The translations under genes were made by a program, and so were the position numbers. The notes beneath the pieces are model-generated. The model saw nothing but the letters and a program-made list of their open reading frames with translations. It did no database searches and was not told where the DNA came from. Source: Galerina marginata (Eukaryota > Basidiomycota > Agaricomycetes > Agaricales > Galerinaceae). Taken from it: DNA of 64,000 bases. Positions 12,179-24,830 of the stretch are shown here, one piece after another (position 1 is the stretch's first letter; every line of letters starts with the position of its first letter). The DNA is taken from the NCBI GenBank assembly GCA_023014335.1, contig JAECYW010000006.1:62001-126000 (forward strand). The letters run 5' to 3'.

Positions 12179-12930
12179 CTAAAAGTAGCAACGCCAACCT
12201 CGCCGAGTGGTGGTGGGATAATGAGATAAGCAATAGGAGTTATGTTTCGACTCCTTTCTAGACGCACCGGGCAGGTCTCCCTCATGGTCTCGCCTCATTG
12301 ATCTCAGCTCTCATGTCTATCCCAAGTCATTCTACTGCTGGCCCACATGTCTTGAAGTGACGAGAGGCACACGGCAACAGATCACGCTCACTGAGGTCGT
12401 ACACTACTTAAATAGACCCAGTACTAGTAAGAAGTTCGAACAATAAAATGCATACCATTTGTTTGGGCAGTGGGGTGGAAGAGGGCGAGGTGAAGAAGGG
12501 CAAAGATGACGGTGGTGATTTAAGAGGAAAGTCGTTGATGGCAGTTGATGTCATCCTTGCCGCTCCAAAATTGATTGACACGCTGTAAGCACAATCTGTC
12601 AAGGGTGTAAACTGTAAACAACATTACCATAAAAGAAAAGAGGGCAAGGTGAGCAAGGGAGAAGATGAAGACGATGGTTGAAGGCGAAGTGAGGGTGTAA
12701 CGCACCGAGGTTGTGACCATGATTGAACCGAATTTGGAAACTCGTCACACGGAAACGAACCATCGACTGTGAGAGCGTTATCGGAGCAAAACAGTCGGGT
12801 TTTTTTGTGCCCAGGAGGTGTTTTTGGGATGTAAAGGACGTCTGGGGCCGATTTGGGGCCACGGGGCACGGCGGTTAGGCCCAGGACTGGGAGCCTCTCG
12901 GAGGCGGGGTGCATCCGAAATTTAACATGC
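12179..12930. other. intergenic region, no gene seen
   Basis: Upstream flank of the MADS tail exons. Two purine-rich segments near 12470-12530 and 12635-12690 resemble each other (GAGGGCRAGGTGARSAAGG), a possible degenerate direct repeat. No MADS-domain exon can be found here on the minus strand. Confidence 0.5.
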
Positions 12931-13660
12931 TTTAGACTTTAAGTCTTTTGAATCCATCATATTTCATTTACGCAAACTCAGATACTGGTTTTCGACAACT
13001 TGTAGTTGTCTTATTTCATTCATGCATATCTTAATATTGAATCTCACTGACATGTATTTTTGTTCGGTTATCTTTCGTTGATAAAAACGTTAACTTGCAT
13101 GTCATAGATATCTATGGAGCAGTCGCAAGTTGTTCCGAGAACAAAGCAATTTCGCTTTTTGACGGGTCAGTCAGTACATGTTCCACCATCACTTACATTT
13201 CGCTTTTTTTGAAGGCTGCAGTCAATACTTGATCCAGGATCAAACTAAATTTCGCTTTTTTGACGTGGTAGTCAGTACTTGTTCCAGGTGCACGCAGATA
13301 CTGTCCTTTTACTTAGTGTGCCCTATCCCTATCCCTATCCCTAATCCTAATCCTATTGTCACATATGATTTCGCTTTTTGACGGGCCAGTCGGAACTTGT
13401 TCCAGGTGCATAAAGCAACTGGTCTCTCATGTAGTGTATCATAGTCCTATAATTAATTCTATGTCATGCTTGATTTCGCTTTTTTGACCGGTTACTCATG
13501 ACTTGTTCCAGGAACACGCCACTTTTCGCGTTTTTTGAGGGAAGCAGTCACGAGTTGTTCCAGGAACAAGCCAGATTTCGCTTTTTTGCCGCGTCTGTCA
13601 GGACATGTTCCAGGATCAATTCATTTCGCTTTTTTGCGGTCCTCACTAATTTGAACTACT
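12930..13660 (+). repeat. palindrome array, block 1
   Basis: Several copies of the palindrome TTGTTCCAGGAACAA or variants, at about 13130, 13229, 13503, 13555 and 13606. Each is followed by a TTCGCTTTTTTGA-type spacer. The copy at 13229 is TTGATCCAGGATCAA, changed symmetrically in both arms. A CCCTATCCCTAATCC tract lies at about 13320-13355. Open frames reading CSRN or FQEQ are just translations of the palindrome. Confidence 0.75.
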
Positions 13661-13669
13661 GTAGTCTTG

Positions 13670-16600
13670 CTCCAACATCAAATCTTCGAAAATTGCGAAT
13701 TTCGCAATTTCTCCGTCAGTTCTTCGCCAAATTTTACGTTCTCGGACTCGTTTGACGACGAATTGTAACTATTATCAACGTGCAAAGTATCAGAATTATT
13801 TACCGTCGCGTTATCTTACTACACTTCGTTCTGTACATCTCCCTACAGCTTTATCGAAATTCCATATAACTTCGTTGATTTTGCACCGTTTTTTACGTTC
13901 GTGGGCTCGTTTTACGACGAATACCAATACCTACAATCGCTCTAAATTGCAGAACGTTTGTGCGTTGCGTTCCTTTACAATTCGCATTTTACCCCCTACT
14001 ATACTCAGTTAGAACTCCTTTCACTTCGCTTTTTCCAAGGAAGCAGCCCCGAGTTGTTCCAGGAACAAAGCAGGAGTCACCTCGTCGAGTGGAGCAGTCA
14101 TTACTTGTTCCAGGAACAAACACAGACTGCTCTCTCTCTTAGTCTACCCTAATCCTATCCCTATCCCTAATCCTAATCCTATTCCTATTCCTAAAATCAC
14201 GAATTTCGCACTTACTAAGTGAGTTCTTCACCAAATTTTACGTTCTCGGACTCGTTCAACGACGAATTGTGACCACTATCAACGCACGAGGTATCGGAAT
14301 TATTGACCGTCGCATTCCTTTACTACACATCGTTCTGTAGATCTCCCTACAGCTTTATCGAAATTCAATGTAAGTTCTTCAATTCTCCACCGTTTTCTAC
14401 GCTCGTGGACTCGTTCTACGACGAATGTAAACGCCCAACGTTTCCCCAAATATCAGAACGCCTACACGTCGCGTTCTTTTGCAATTTGCATTTTACTCCT
14501 TACTAATGTCAGTAATACCTCATTTGACTTCGCTTTTTCGAAGGAAGCAGCCCCGAGTTGTTCCAGGAACAAAGCAGGAATCGCCTCGTCGAGGGGAGCA
14601 GTCATTACTTGTTCCAGGAACAACACAGACTGCTCTCTCTCTTAGTCTGCCCTAATCCTATCCCTATCCCTAATCCTAATCCTATTCCTATTCCTAAAAT
14701 CACGAATTTCGCACTTACTAAGTGAGTTCTTGACCAGATTTTACGTTCTTGAACTTGTTCGACGACGAATTGTGACTACTATCGACGTACCAAGTATCAG
14801 TATTATTGACCGTCGCGTTTTTTTACTACACTCAGTTTTGTACATCTACCTACAACTTTATCGAAATTTGCTGTAACTTGGTCAATTCTGCACCGATTTT
14901 TACGTTCGTGGACTCGTTCTACGACGAATGTAAACGCTTAACGTCGCCCAAAATATGAGAACGTTTGCACGTCGCGTTCCTTTGCAATTCGCAGTTTACT
15001 CCCTACTAATCTCAGTAATAACTCATTTGACTTCGCTTTTTCGAAGGAAGCAGCCCGGAGTTGTTCCAGGAACAAAGCAGGAGTCGCCTCGTCGAGGGGA
15101 GCAGTCATGAATTGTTCCAGGAACAACTCCGGGCTGCTCTCTCACCTAGTCTGCCCTAATCCTATCCCTATCCCTAATCCTAATCCTATTCCTATTCCTA
15201 AAAGCACGAATTTCGCACTTACTTGGTGAGTTCTTCACCGAATTTTACGTTCTTGGACTCGTTCGACGACGAATAATGACCACTATCGACGTACAAAGTA
15301 TCAGAATTATTGACCGTCGCGTTTTCTTACTACATTCAATTTTATACATCTACCTACAGCTTTATCGAAATTCGCTGTAACTTCGTCGATTCTGTACCGT
15401 TTTTTACGTTTGTAGACTCGTTCTACGACGAATGTAAGCGTCTAACGTCCCTCCAAATTTCAGAACGTTCGCGTGTCGCGTTCCTTTGCAATTCGCATTT
15501 TCCTTTGTTCCATATACACAAGACCAGTCCTTCACTGTTCCAGGAGCAAGTCAGTTCGCTTTTCTGACTGCCTCAGTCCTGACTTGTTCCAGGAACAAGG
15601 CAGTTCGCTTTTTTCACTGTCTCAGTCCTGACTTGTTCCAGGAACAAGGCAGTTCGCTTTTTTCTCTGTCTCAGTCCTGCCTTGTTCCTGGAACAAGTCA
15701 GTTCGCTTTTTTGACTACCTCAGTCAGTGACCAGTCATGACTTGTTCCAGGAACAAATCAGTTCGCATTTTTGACTGTCTCAGTCAGTGAGCAGTCAGCA
15801 CCATGTTGTTCCAGGAGCAACCAATTCCGCTTTTCTTGGGCCTTGTTCCAGGATCATGTAACACCCAAATCTTCGAAAATTGCGAATTTCGCAATTACTT
15901 GGTCAGTTCTGCACCGAATCTTACGTTCTTAGACGCGTTCGACGACGAATTACAAGTAGTATTGACGTACCAAGTATCAGAATTATTGACCGTTGCGTTC
16001 ATTTTCTACACTTCGTTTTGTCAATTTCTGTGTTGCTTTATCGGTTTTTGCTCTAACATATCTGATTGTGCACCGTTTTTTACGTTCATAGACGCGTTCT
16101 ACGACAAATACAAATATCTACTGTCGCCCCAAATTTCAGAACGTTCGCGTGTCGCGTTCCTTTACAATTCGCATTTTACTACCTACTACACTCAGTTACA
16201 GCTCATTTCACTTCGCATTTTCGAAGGAAGCAGCCCGGAGTTGTTCCAGGAACAAAGCAGGAGTCGCCTCGTCAAGGGGAGCAGTCATTACTTGTTCCAG
16301 GAACAACACAGACTGCTCTCTCTTATAGTCTACCCTAATCCTATCCCTATCCCTAATCCTAATCCTATTCCTAGTACTAAAATCACGAATTTCGCAATAG
16401 CCTTGTCAGTTCTTCTCCGAATTTTACGTTCTTGGACTCGTTCGACGACGAATAACAAGCACTATCAACGTACCAAGTATCAGATTTATTGACCGTCGCG
16501 TTATTTTACTACACCCAGTTCTGTGCCTCTGCCTACAGTTTTATCGAAATTATCTGTAACATCTTCGATTCTGGACCGTTTTTTACGTTCAAGAGCTCAT

Positions 16601-16745
16601 TCTACGACGAATGTAAATGTCTAACGTTGCTCCAAATTTCAGCACGATCGTGTGTGGCGTTCCTTCGCAAATCGCGTTTTCCTTCCTCCTACATACACAA
16701 GAATCTCTTTACTTATATCTCAGTCAATTCTCAACGGATTTGCAT
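13670..16745 (+). repeat. ~500-bp tandem repeat (satellite-like), six units
   Basis: The anchor ACGTTCTYGGACTCGTT plus CGACGAAT recurs at about 13739, 14241, 14743, 15248, 15926 and 16426. Spacing is about 500-505 bp, except one 678-bp interval that holds an extra palindrome cluster. Each unit has a second related submodule about 160 bp downstream (ACGTTCGTGGRCTCGTT plus TACGACGAAT). It then carries two palindromes and a CCCTAATCCTATCCCTATCC tract. Short frames within units give similar peptides because the DNA is repeated. I see no start, splice or stop conservation that would indicate a gene. Confidence 0.8.
15530..15860 (+). repeat. palindrome array, block 2
   Basis: An insertion of about 180 extra bp in one tandem unit, made of seven TTGTTCC[A/T]GGAACAA-type palindromes at ~50-bp spacing. 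Spacers read CAGTTCGCTTTTTTGACTGYCTCAGTC. It explains the longer 678-bp interval between satellite anchors. Confidence 0.75.
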
Positions 16746-16799
16746 GCTCCTTGGTGACTCGGAAAGCGTTTTCGAGCCTCTAGGAGCAATCTAGGAGCT

Positions 16800-17275
16800 C
16801 CCTCTTGTTCCTGGAGCAAGTCAGTTCGCATTTCTGACTGCCTCACTCATGACTTGTTCCAGGAACAAGACAGTTCGCTTTCTTCACTGTCTCAGTCAGT
16901 GGCCAGTCATGACTTGTTCCAGGAACAAGTCAGTTCGCATTTTTCACTGCCCACTCATGACTTGTTCCAGGATCAAGTCAGTTCGCTTTTTTGACTGCCT
17001 CAGTCATGACTTGTTCCAGGAGCAAGGCAGTTCGCTTTTTTGACTGTCTCAGTCAGTGAGCAGTCTTGCATTGTTCCAGGAACAAATCATTTCGCTTTTT
17101 TGACTACCTCAGTCAGTGACCAGTCATGACTTGTTCCAGGAACAAGTAAGTTCGCTTTTTTGACTGCCTCACTCACTGACCAGTCCTTCATTGTTCCAGG
17201 AACAAATCACTTCGCATTTTTCACTGTCTCAGTCATGGCTTGTTCCAGGAGCAAGTAAGTTCGCTTTTTTCACTG
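16800..17275 (+). repeat. palindrome array, block 3
   Basis: Nine palindromes of the TTGTTCCAGGAACAA family at 50-60-bp spacing between 16804 and 17255. They alternate with AGTTCGCTTTTTTGACTG and CAGTCAGTGACCAGTC spacers, which themselves contain TGACT/AGTCA inverted pairs. The last 150 bp are nearly identical to 47955-48110. Confidence 0.8.
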
Positions 17276-17512
17276 CCTGGCCTCACTCTACATGTCCCTA
17301 TCACCAAATGCGCCTCACCCTACGTGTCCCTACCACCAAATTCACCTCACCCTACCCGTCTCTACCGCCGAATTTGCCTCACCCTACCCGTCTCTACCAC
17401 CAAATTCACCTCGCCCTACCCGTCTCTACCGCCAAACTCGCTGTCCCTACCCTACCCTATGGCTCAACCCTACCCTACCGACGTCAAAAGTGCCCCATAA
17501 CCCTAAGATTAT
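17124..17512 (+). repeat. satellite terminus with 32-bp tandem repeat, copy 1
   Basis: After the last palindromes comes a tandem repeat of ~32 bp (CACCCTACCCGTCTCTACC plus CCAAATTCACCT, about four units from 17310). It ends in ACCCTACCCTACCGACGTC and CCATAACCCTAAG. The block matches 47955-48318 almost base for base apart from the number of 32-bp units, so the two copies are recent. The end at CCCTAAG looks like a true repeat boundary because sequence diverges just after it in both places. Confidence 0.75.
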
Positions 17513-18429
17513 TATTCCCGACAGCGGCGAAAGTGACTCTATATGGTGTTATCAGCCCTCGTCTCATCCTCTCATATCTCGAGAACGGGACCGCCAAACA
17601 TGCTGATTTTCGGCATGGTTGATCCTTGTATATACTAGATCAATCCTAGATACTCAAATTTTCAATATTCTATCTCACCCTAACTAATGGGTACTTTACA
17701 GATACTAGTAATGTTCTTTGAGTTCTTGTTACTTTCACAGAGAAGTCATACTAACGTCATTGGTCATCACGAAAAAGGCAATGCAAATGTATCTGATATC
17801 AACAGTCAAATATGCCCTAAGTACCCTTCCGAAACCATCCAAGTCCAAATTAACACTTACCTTACTCTCTCTTCGTCGTTCTCGTTTTCTTCCAAAACCA
17901 TCCAAGTCCAAATTAATGACCACACAATGACACTCCCAATTGAATCTGTCTGCTCTCGCTTTAATCTATCCTACTGAAATCTAAATGCACTCCTCAACGA
18001 GTCATTGTCTAACTCCAGTCCAATTTCATCTTGTGACTTCATGTGAAAAGCCAAATCTGAAGACAAACTTACTCTTTGAAAAGCCGCACTTACCCAAAAT
18101 CCAATTTCCTATGGACATACCGCGGCGAAGACTACAATGACTCTGCTGACATTTCAAGAGAAGGGGAGGGGGGGGGGCAAGAGTTATATTCATTATAAAA
18201 ACAACAAAAAAAATACAGGGGGGCGGCCGCAAAACGTAGTAACTAAAAAAATCGAGGCGGCGGCCCCCCAGACGATGGCGACAGCTATATACATTTCAAT
18301 TGTCCAAAAAAAACCCGACGCTTGCTCGTGGACGTGTATGGTGCGCAGCATCAAGGGTTGTAGGGACCGACGAGATCTAGGAATCGTTGTGAGTTCATAT
18401 GAAAAAAAATGCTCGCTAGATACATACCT
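17513..18429. other. intergenic region, no gene seen
   Basis: Contains a 19-bp direct repeat (ACCATCCAAGTCCAAATTA) at about 17836 and 17899, and a G-run at about 18165-18177. The 3' flank of the 991-aa gene occupies the right end. No coding features supported. Confidence 0.5.
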
Positions 18430-21400
18430 TCAACAGATGCGAGGTCGCTTGCGGGTCTGAGTGGGAAGGTCGTCCACTAACTCGATTAAGGCTCTAAGCA
18501 GAACATAGTATTCCGCGAAATCAGTCGCGGCCTTGAGCATGGGCTTTGATCTCGACCCATAGAACCGAAGTGCCGACTTCCAAGCGCTGCTCGTCCGTAA
18601 ATGAACCCCCACGTCGTTGCCGCGAAGTTTCTTGAGCCTGTCCTGGTACATTTTTTCGTTGTCCGGAAGCCATTGACCGAGGTCGAAGCCAGATTTCTCC
18701 CACTTGCTCAACCTAGGCCACCAGGAAGATATACCGAACCTCTCTCCAGATTCGCCGGAACTGACATAGTAAGTGCCACAAACAATGTCCGCAGCCTCCA
18801 ACGGAATATCGTCTTCGACGACGACCATATCCGAGTCGTCACCCAATTCTGCGAGGATCTTGTTGAAATACGAGGGTCCCTGCAGAACGTCCTCTGCCGA
18901 CACGTATGGTTCAGCCAAGCGACCGACTAACCCCGACTGCATGAGGAATGCTCGGCCTAGTGGAGATTGCAGCACCACCTTCCGACGCAACTCGTACTCC
19001 TGGTAGTCCAAAGCCCCCACCGTCCAATCGAACTGCCGGACCCCAAGGCCATAGGAGTGAGTTTGATCAGCGGCTCTTTGCACTCGGTCACGATGCTTGA
19101 GCACCGGCATCTGGAAAGGCACCCGCTGCTCCAGAAGAAAGCGGACCAGCTCGGCCAGACTATTCCAACGGTCGGTGTTCCTGTAAATGAGAAGAACCAC
19201 GGTAGGGTCCGAGACGGCAACCATCCGGTATTTGTTTCCTTCCTCTAAGATTGCGTATAAGCAAGGCGCCGGTGGATTTCTAAACGCGTACAGCTGGAAG
19301 CCCTCCCTGGTCAACGTCAGATAGCCAGTGGAATAGATGCCGATGTCCCATGGAGGCGGCAGGTCTACGAGGCGGAGACGGCTGTTGACGAGGGTGTCAT
19401 GAAAGTCGACCATTATGTCCTTGTACTTGCAAGGCACGTCCAACTTCGAATGACCAAGGCCTCTGACCACGTCATTTGCGCCAGACGCCCGCATGTTCTC
19501 GTCTTGGGAATGGAGATGAGGAAAATCATAAAAGTCAGCATTTGGGACGTAGCCAAATCGGTTGCGCAGGAGGTCGAGGAAGCCGTTGAAGTCACTGGGA
19601 TAAACCCACGGTGGTTGGTCGTCGACCTCCCCTTCTTCGACCTCCCCGCCCTCTGGCTCGACATCCATCGCAACTGCGTACTCGTCGCGAGCCTCACGAG
19701 GGACGAGGATGCGACGGCCTTCGCACACCTTCTCAACATCCCTCGTGGTATTGTATTCGGCGAGAGTCTCACCCGGAACGAGGAGGTAGGCATCGTCGAG
19801 CCTTTTTCTCTGCTCAGTGAGGGGCGGTGCGTCGTCGTCGGAGTGGGCGTCATCATCCTTAGAGTGGGAACCGTCGTCCTCAGAGTGGGCGCCGTCATCC
19901 TCAGAGCAGGAGTCGTCGCCCTCGATGTACTGATCCCTCGGGAGAATTTTCGGAGCCCCTTCTGCAAACGCCGGGTACATGGGACAAAGGTCCCACTGCA
20001 TGCGGTAGTCCATGTAGCGACGCTGATTTGGAGTGTGATCGTCCCAATGAGTTTCGACCTCGATCCTGGTTTTTAGCTCCTCGCGACGCCAGAAACCTTG
20101 CTCCTTTCGCCAAAGGAAGACCGTAGTATTGGGAGAGTTGATTTGTTTGGCGGCGAGGCGTTCCATGTCCACTCGCCTCGACCTCTCCTGGGAACTCTCC
20201 TTTTCTATGCGGGCCGCTCGGATATCCTGCATCCGAGCAAAGAAATCGGAATAGTGCTCCCCATGACGTTGCAATGAGTACTTTTCGACTGTGCCGTAGG
20301 GAATTTCGGGAAGGGTAGGGGCACCGTCGCGGCCGGAGGCATCAAAATTAGACCTCTCAGGCTGGTCGTAATCCTCTGCCCCGCGGTCAAGGAGCTCGTA
20401 ATGCGACGGCAGCACCGTTACGGGCTCATAGATTTTATAACGGTCGCGCACTTCTTTAGATCGGCCCTTTAGCTCAGCCCCCTGTATGACGTTAAAGGGA
20501 GGAAACATGTGCTGAACGAATTCCCGGTCTTGGATATAGTGAACGTTGGGAAGGCTGGCATGGTGGCCCCACATAAACCAATGAACGACTCCCGCCCTTA
20601 CGAACTTGGTTACGAACCTTCCCCAAGTAAAGCGGTAGGGGTCGATCAGGGCGCCTGCCCGTAGGCCGACGGACAAGTTGCAAACGTAGGAGTCTTTCAA
20701 CCAAGACAGCCAGGCAGGGCTAATGCCAAGCATGCCCTGGTTGTTCTGCAGACTCCTAAATGCATCGTCGAAGCAATCGTGTTCGTACCTCCCCAAACCC
20801 AGCGTTAAGATGAACGTAAGGAGCGTTCCCCACATCGTGAACGCGTCTCGAGCTCGAAGGGCACAGCGGACAGCAATTTCAGGATTGCGGTGGCACTGAC
20901 GGTACCCGAATGACTCGGGGGTATCGGGGATGAGGATTTCGGCGAACAGGCTGCGGTGTCTATGATTCCGCCAGAGATAGCTGGTGATGTTGATTAGGGT
21001 AGTCTCCAGGCGGTACCAGCTGTCCTGAAGGTCTTTTTCCAGACCGAATGGGAGATCGAAACGAAAGCCAGGCAAGTGCGAATCCTTAACGATTTTGTGT
21101 CGCAAGCTTTCGGCGGTGACGTCGAGGCGGCCAAAGATCTCGCCTCGGTTGTGGGGCAGGCGCGGGTAAAACGCCAGGTACATGGTCGCATTGTCAACGT
21201 AACGGGGACGGGTATAGTCGATATGTCCCCGCCTATCTTCAGGTGGTTGGGGGGGTAGACGGCACGAATTGGGACTTGTCACTAGCCCTACTTCTATGGA
21301 CCAGACGCACCCCTTGCTCAGCTGAGGAAGCAGTTTGGCGTTCTTCAGGTCATCAGAGTCGCCCTGACTAGAGGACGCCGGCATTGAGGGATCTTGAAAG

Positions 21401-21464
21401 AAGGAAGGTTAGTACAAGAGCGCTGCAAGACGCGTCATAAAACCAACTTACTAGGCTGGGACAT
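18430..21464 (-). CDS. uncharacterised 991-aa fungal protein
   Basis: Two exons: 21464-21452 (ATG TCC CAG CCT A) and 21392-18430, joined over a 59-bp GTAAGT...AAG intron. Starting at the internal ATG 21384 would avoid splicing and lose 7 aa. I do not recognise a named domain. The N-terminal third is rich in Trp/Tyr/Arg (WYRLETTLINITSYLW, HRHRSLFAEIL). A middle acidic spacer carries repeated DD/ED-H-S pieces, near residues 505-545. The C-terminal half has VDFHDTLVNSRLRLVDLPPPW and ends in TQTRKRPRIC. Frame, length and codon use look intact. Similar orphan proteins are multi-copy in Agaricomycetes as far as I recall, which would suit a mobile-element passenger, but this is inference. It lies head-away from the hairpin element that starts at 21837, so the two could share a divergent promoter. 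Confidence 0.75.
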
Positions 21465-21836
21465 CGCGATCTTGGGAGACGTCGAGCGACAGGAAGAGTA
21501 GAGAGGGTCAGAGCGGGTCAAATCTGGACAGAAATTAGAGCAAGAATGGATAGGTGGTTATTTTACCTACCAGAGATGGGCAAAAACGCGAGCAGCCCAG
21601 GTATACAGAGGCCAGAGGTGGTTCAGTGAACCTTCGGAAGAACAGACGACGTTCGCGAAGCAAACGACGCCACCAATGTCCAGAGGGCGAATGCACGTGT
21701 CTTGAGGAAGTATACACCGCAAGCGAAGCCCACGGTGATACTTGGCGGGTTTCTTGAGGAGAGAGGGCAGAGGAGATGGAGGGAGGAAAGAAAGAACGCC
21801 GCAGACGATTAAAATCATCTGAAATAAACAAACGTA

Positions 21837-24830
21837 AATATTTGTCAGCCGGTCCGCGCAGGTCAACGTCATTGATCAAATTCGAATTCTCTTAAGTCCC
21901 TCCGCCCCTCTCCTCCACCACTACATCACAATCGCAAGAGTCTGTTTAGGTGCTTGACGCCTACACAGGATTCCTTCAATGTTGGATCGCCCTTCCAACG
22001 TAGGTGCTTCGCGCCTACGCATGGACTTTACCAGTCGCCGCCCGCCCTATCAATTCCGCCCGTCAACGTACTTCGTACTGGGGCTCGTCGAACGTCACGA
22101 TGGTGAGCTTTCACCCTTAGTCCGTGAATTCCAGCCCATAAAACTCGTAGGTTGACTGATTAACTGCCGTGCCAATCGTGTTTGGGATCGTAGAATGACC
22201 ATCTCGTAAGTATTCTCATCTTTATTCATTCTACACGATTTTAAACGATCTTGCTTATTCTATTAGTATCATCACCTCGTTAATGAATCTATGGGGCTCG
22301 AAGAGCGTCATTCTGGTGAGATTTCTCTTATCCTAGAAATCTGAGAAGCTAACGCCCCTTCAAGGTCGGTGCTGCCATCGGTGCAGTCAATACTGTTGCT
22401 TCTGGTAAGTTATTTCATTCAGTTTTCTCGCTAATTTACAAGCTCTGACGTGTGATAAATAGGTTTGATGAATTCGCCATCCAGACGCTCGTCGTACGTC
22501 ACGTCTTTGACCTACATTCCAGGCGTGTTTTTTACGACTTGTGGTAAGCCACATTTAACCATCGCCCTCCTCCAACTAGCAGTTAGTCTGCGTATTAGGT
22601 GGAATTGATTTCGTTTTACAAAGTCGCCATAGCGGACGCTCGTCGTGCGTCAGGCGTTGGCACAGAACCAAAGCATTTTCTTTACGAGTATGGTAAGCTA
22701 CTTTGTGCGATTTTTTCTATGCCTACAAGTATTGATTCTGCGCGTTAAATAGACCTGATTCTGATTCTAAAACTCACTAGGTCATTTTATTTACATTTTC
22801 TGGTTAAGCCACGTTCATAAATACCGACCCTTCTTGCCTAATAGGTTTGATATCCCGGACGTTCCTCGTGCGACCGCTTCTGAGAAATGATTGCTCCTCC
22901 AAACGCAGAACTGGCCCTCCACGCCACGTTCCTCAGCTCCTGCTCTTTTATTCTGCGCGGCTATGCATCAAGTACGTTTATGTTGGTAAGTCGTACCATA
23001 TTATTCTCTTGACAACTTACTAGGACTAACGTAGCGTCTTAGATTTGATTTATGAACGCTCTTCGTGTGTCATGTCTTTTACCGACTGAACATGACACGT
23101 TCTTATCCACTTCTTTATGAAAGTAGCCGTCGTTACCCGCCTTCCTCCCGGTACATCCATAAGTTTAAACTTGTTTCAATCTATAGAGAACGTGCTGACG
23201 TTAAACCATTAGAAAAACCTCCTCATCCCGACGTTCCAAGATCGTCAACTCCCCAACCTCTCCACCTCCCACCCGGCGGCTTCAAACCGAACGCCCACGT
23301 AGGTGCTTGACACCGACATTGGAGCCAGAAACCTATTCGGCGATACGGCCTCTATTCGAACGTAGGTGCTTCGCGCCTACGTTTGAGCCTTTGAAGACTC
23401 TTTCTGGGCGAGAGTGTTACCAGATCGGGCATCGCGCATTTCAAAGCGAAATACTCACATGTCTTTGTATTCTCAGAACTTATGCGGCCGCATTCGAAGC
23501 TGAGTCATTTTCTTCGCTATCTTATCGTTTATAACTGACGTTCGTCGAGCGTCAGGCTATTTAACGACTGACTATCGAGCTTTTAACCCCTCAACTATTC
23601 AAGTTGTTTTTTTCATTCCCCGTCTATTATTTCGTCAGTCGAACTTTGTGCTCTTCCAAGTTAATCCCTTTGCGTTAACGCCCTGTTTTCCTTCTACCTC
23701 CTTTCCATCCAAGCTGCTCCTGGACGAATTGAGTTTCGATGTGCATTTTACCTCGGGCAGAAATGGGTCTTGTTGACCAGGATTTTCTCTCATGGTTTTG
23801 GCATTATGGTCACTCTAACGTCCAAGTAGGCGCCTGATTGACTGTTCCCAGCTCGTCCCGAACCGCTAACCATCTGGCAATTCATACCACCTTACTTTTC
23901 CTTCCTCGCATCGAGGGTCTAATAACATACACATCGGAGCTTTTGGCCTGTCTTTTACATTTCCAGCCAGAAAGCGGCGGGGCATTTTATTTCCCGGCAA
24001 AAAATGTGCACTGGAATATTCAGACTCGGCGAAGCCTCCGGTGTGATATGCATTCCAGCTGATGGGAGGAACTTGGGTCAGGTTTGTGGAAGTTGTCCCC
24101 CTTCTCCCTGTTCATCACCTCCGTCCTGGGGATCGACGAGCGTCGTGTATGTGAGTTGCAAATCGTTTCACATTTCGAATTTACTAATGCTATGTCGAGT
24201 TTGTAGCCATCCTTTTCTTGACGCTCTTGGAGCGTCAACAGTCTTCTTTCCTTCACATAACGTCTACGTATGCGCCTGACGCCTGCATACGAACTAGAAA
24301 CTCCCTCAACAACACCGTCTCTATTTGAGTATAGGTGCTTCGCGCTTACGCGCTGGTCGCTCGTGCTACGTCATGTCTTTATTTACAAGCTGTAACATGA
24401 TTCTAAAAGTATGGCTCCCCCCTCTAGACTCGGCGCTTGGGCTCCTCGGGAAAAATTACCATCACTGCAGTGAGTTCCGTGTCCAACTTAATTTTTACCA
24501 TACCAAAATTTATTCAAATAAAGGGCTGACTATCCTCGGACGCACGAAGATCGTCAGAGCCTTCTTACTCTTTTATCGCGTGGATTTGGTACGGCTATTT
24601 ATGCAATACATGCCGTCAATTGCAGTGTACTAAACTACTGCGGTAAAAGAACTTGACGAATTCATCAGGCTTGATGCGCAGCACGGCATTTTCACTCAAG
24701 TTGTGGCTCTTTTTTTCCCCATCCGTATCAACGAATTACTTCTATCTAATACCCATTTTGTCTTGAGTGCAAACGATAACATAAGATAAAATAAATTTTG
24801 ATTTATAAGAGAGCACATACTTATCAAATG
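21837..24830 (+). mobile_element. hairpin-rich element, copy A
   Basis: Starts at ATATTTGTCAGCCGGTCCG and runs to an A/T-rich tail near ATAAGATAAAATAAATTT. About 100 bp in are two mini-hairpins ~55 bp apart (21946 with core GTGCTTGACGCC; 21999 GTAGGTGCTTCGCGCCTAC). Another pair is at 23297 and 23360. Between them lie many GACG...CGTC palindromes, such as 23538 and 24220 (GACGCTCTTGGAGCGTC). Segments such as GGTAAGTCGTACC ... TTACTAGGACTAACG ... CTTAG look like short introns between palindrome-bearing exons. No protein-coding frame of note. Confidence 0.6.

Noticed and set aside
14145..16380. Telomere end
   Set aside because: The CCCTAATCC tracts are short, degenerate, internal and repeated once per 500-bp unit; no terminal array is present.
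13130..17255. CRISPR-like array of palindromic repeats
   Set aside because: Spacers are themselves repeated, spacing is irregular, and the DNA is clearly fungal nuclear with short introns.
13498..17270. Many plus-strand open frames with MTCSRN, LFQEQ or VPGT peptides
   Set aside because: They are translations of the TTGTTCCAGGAACAA palindrome and its spacer; no start, splice or stop pattern is conserved between units.
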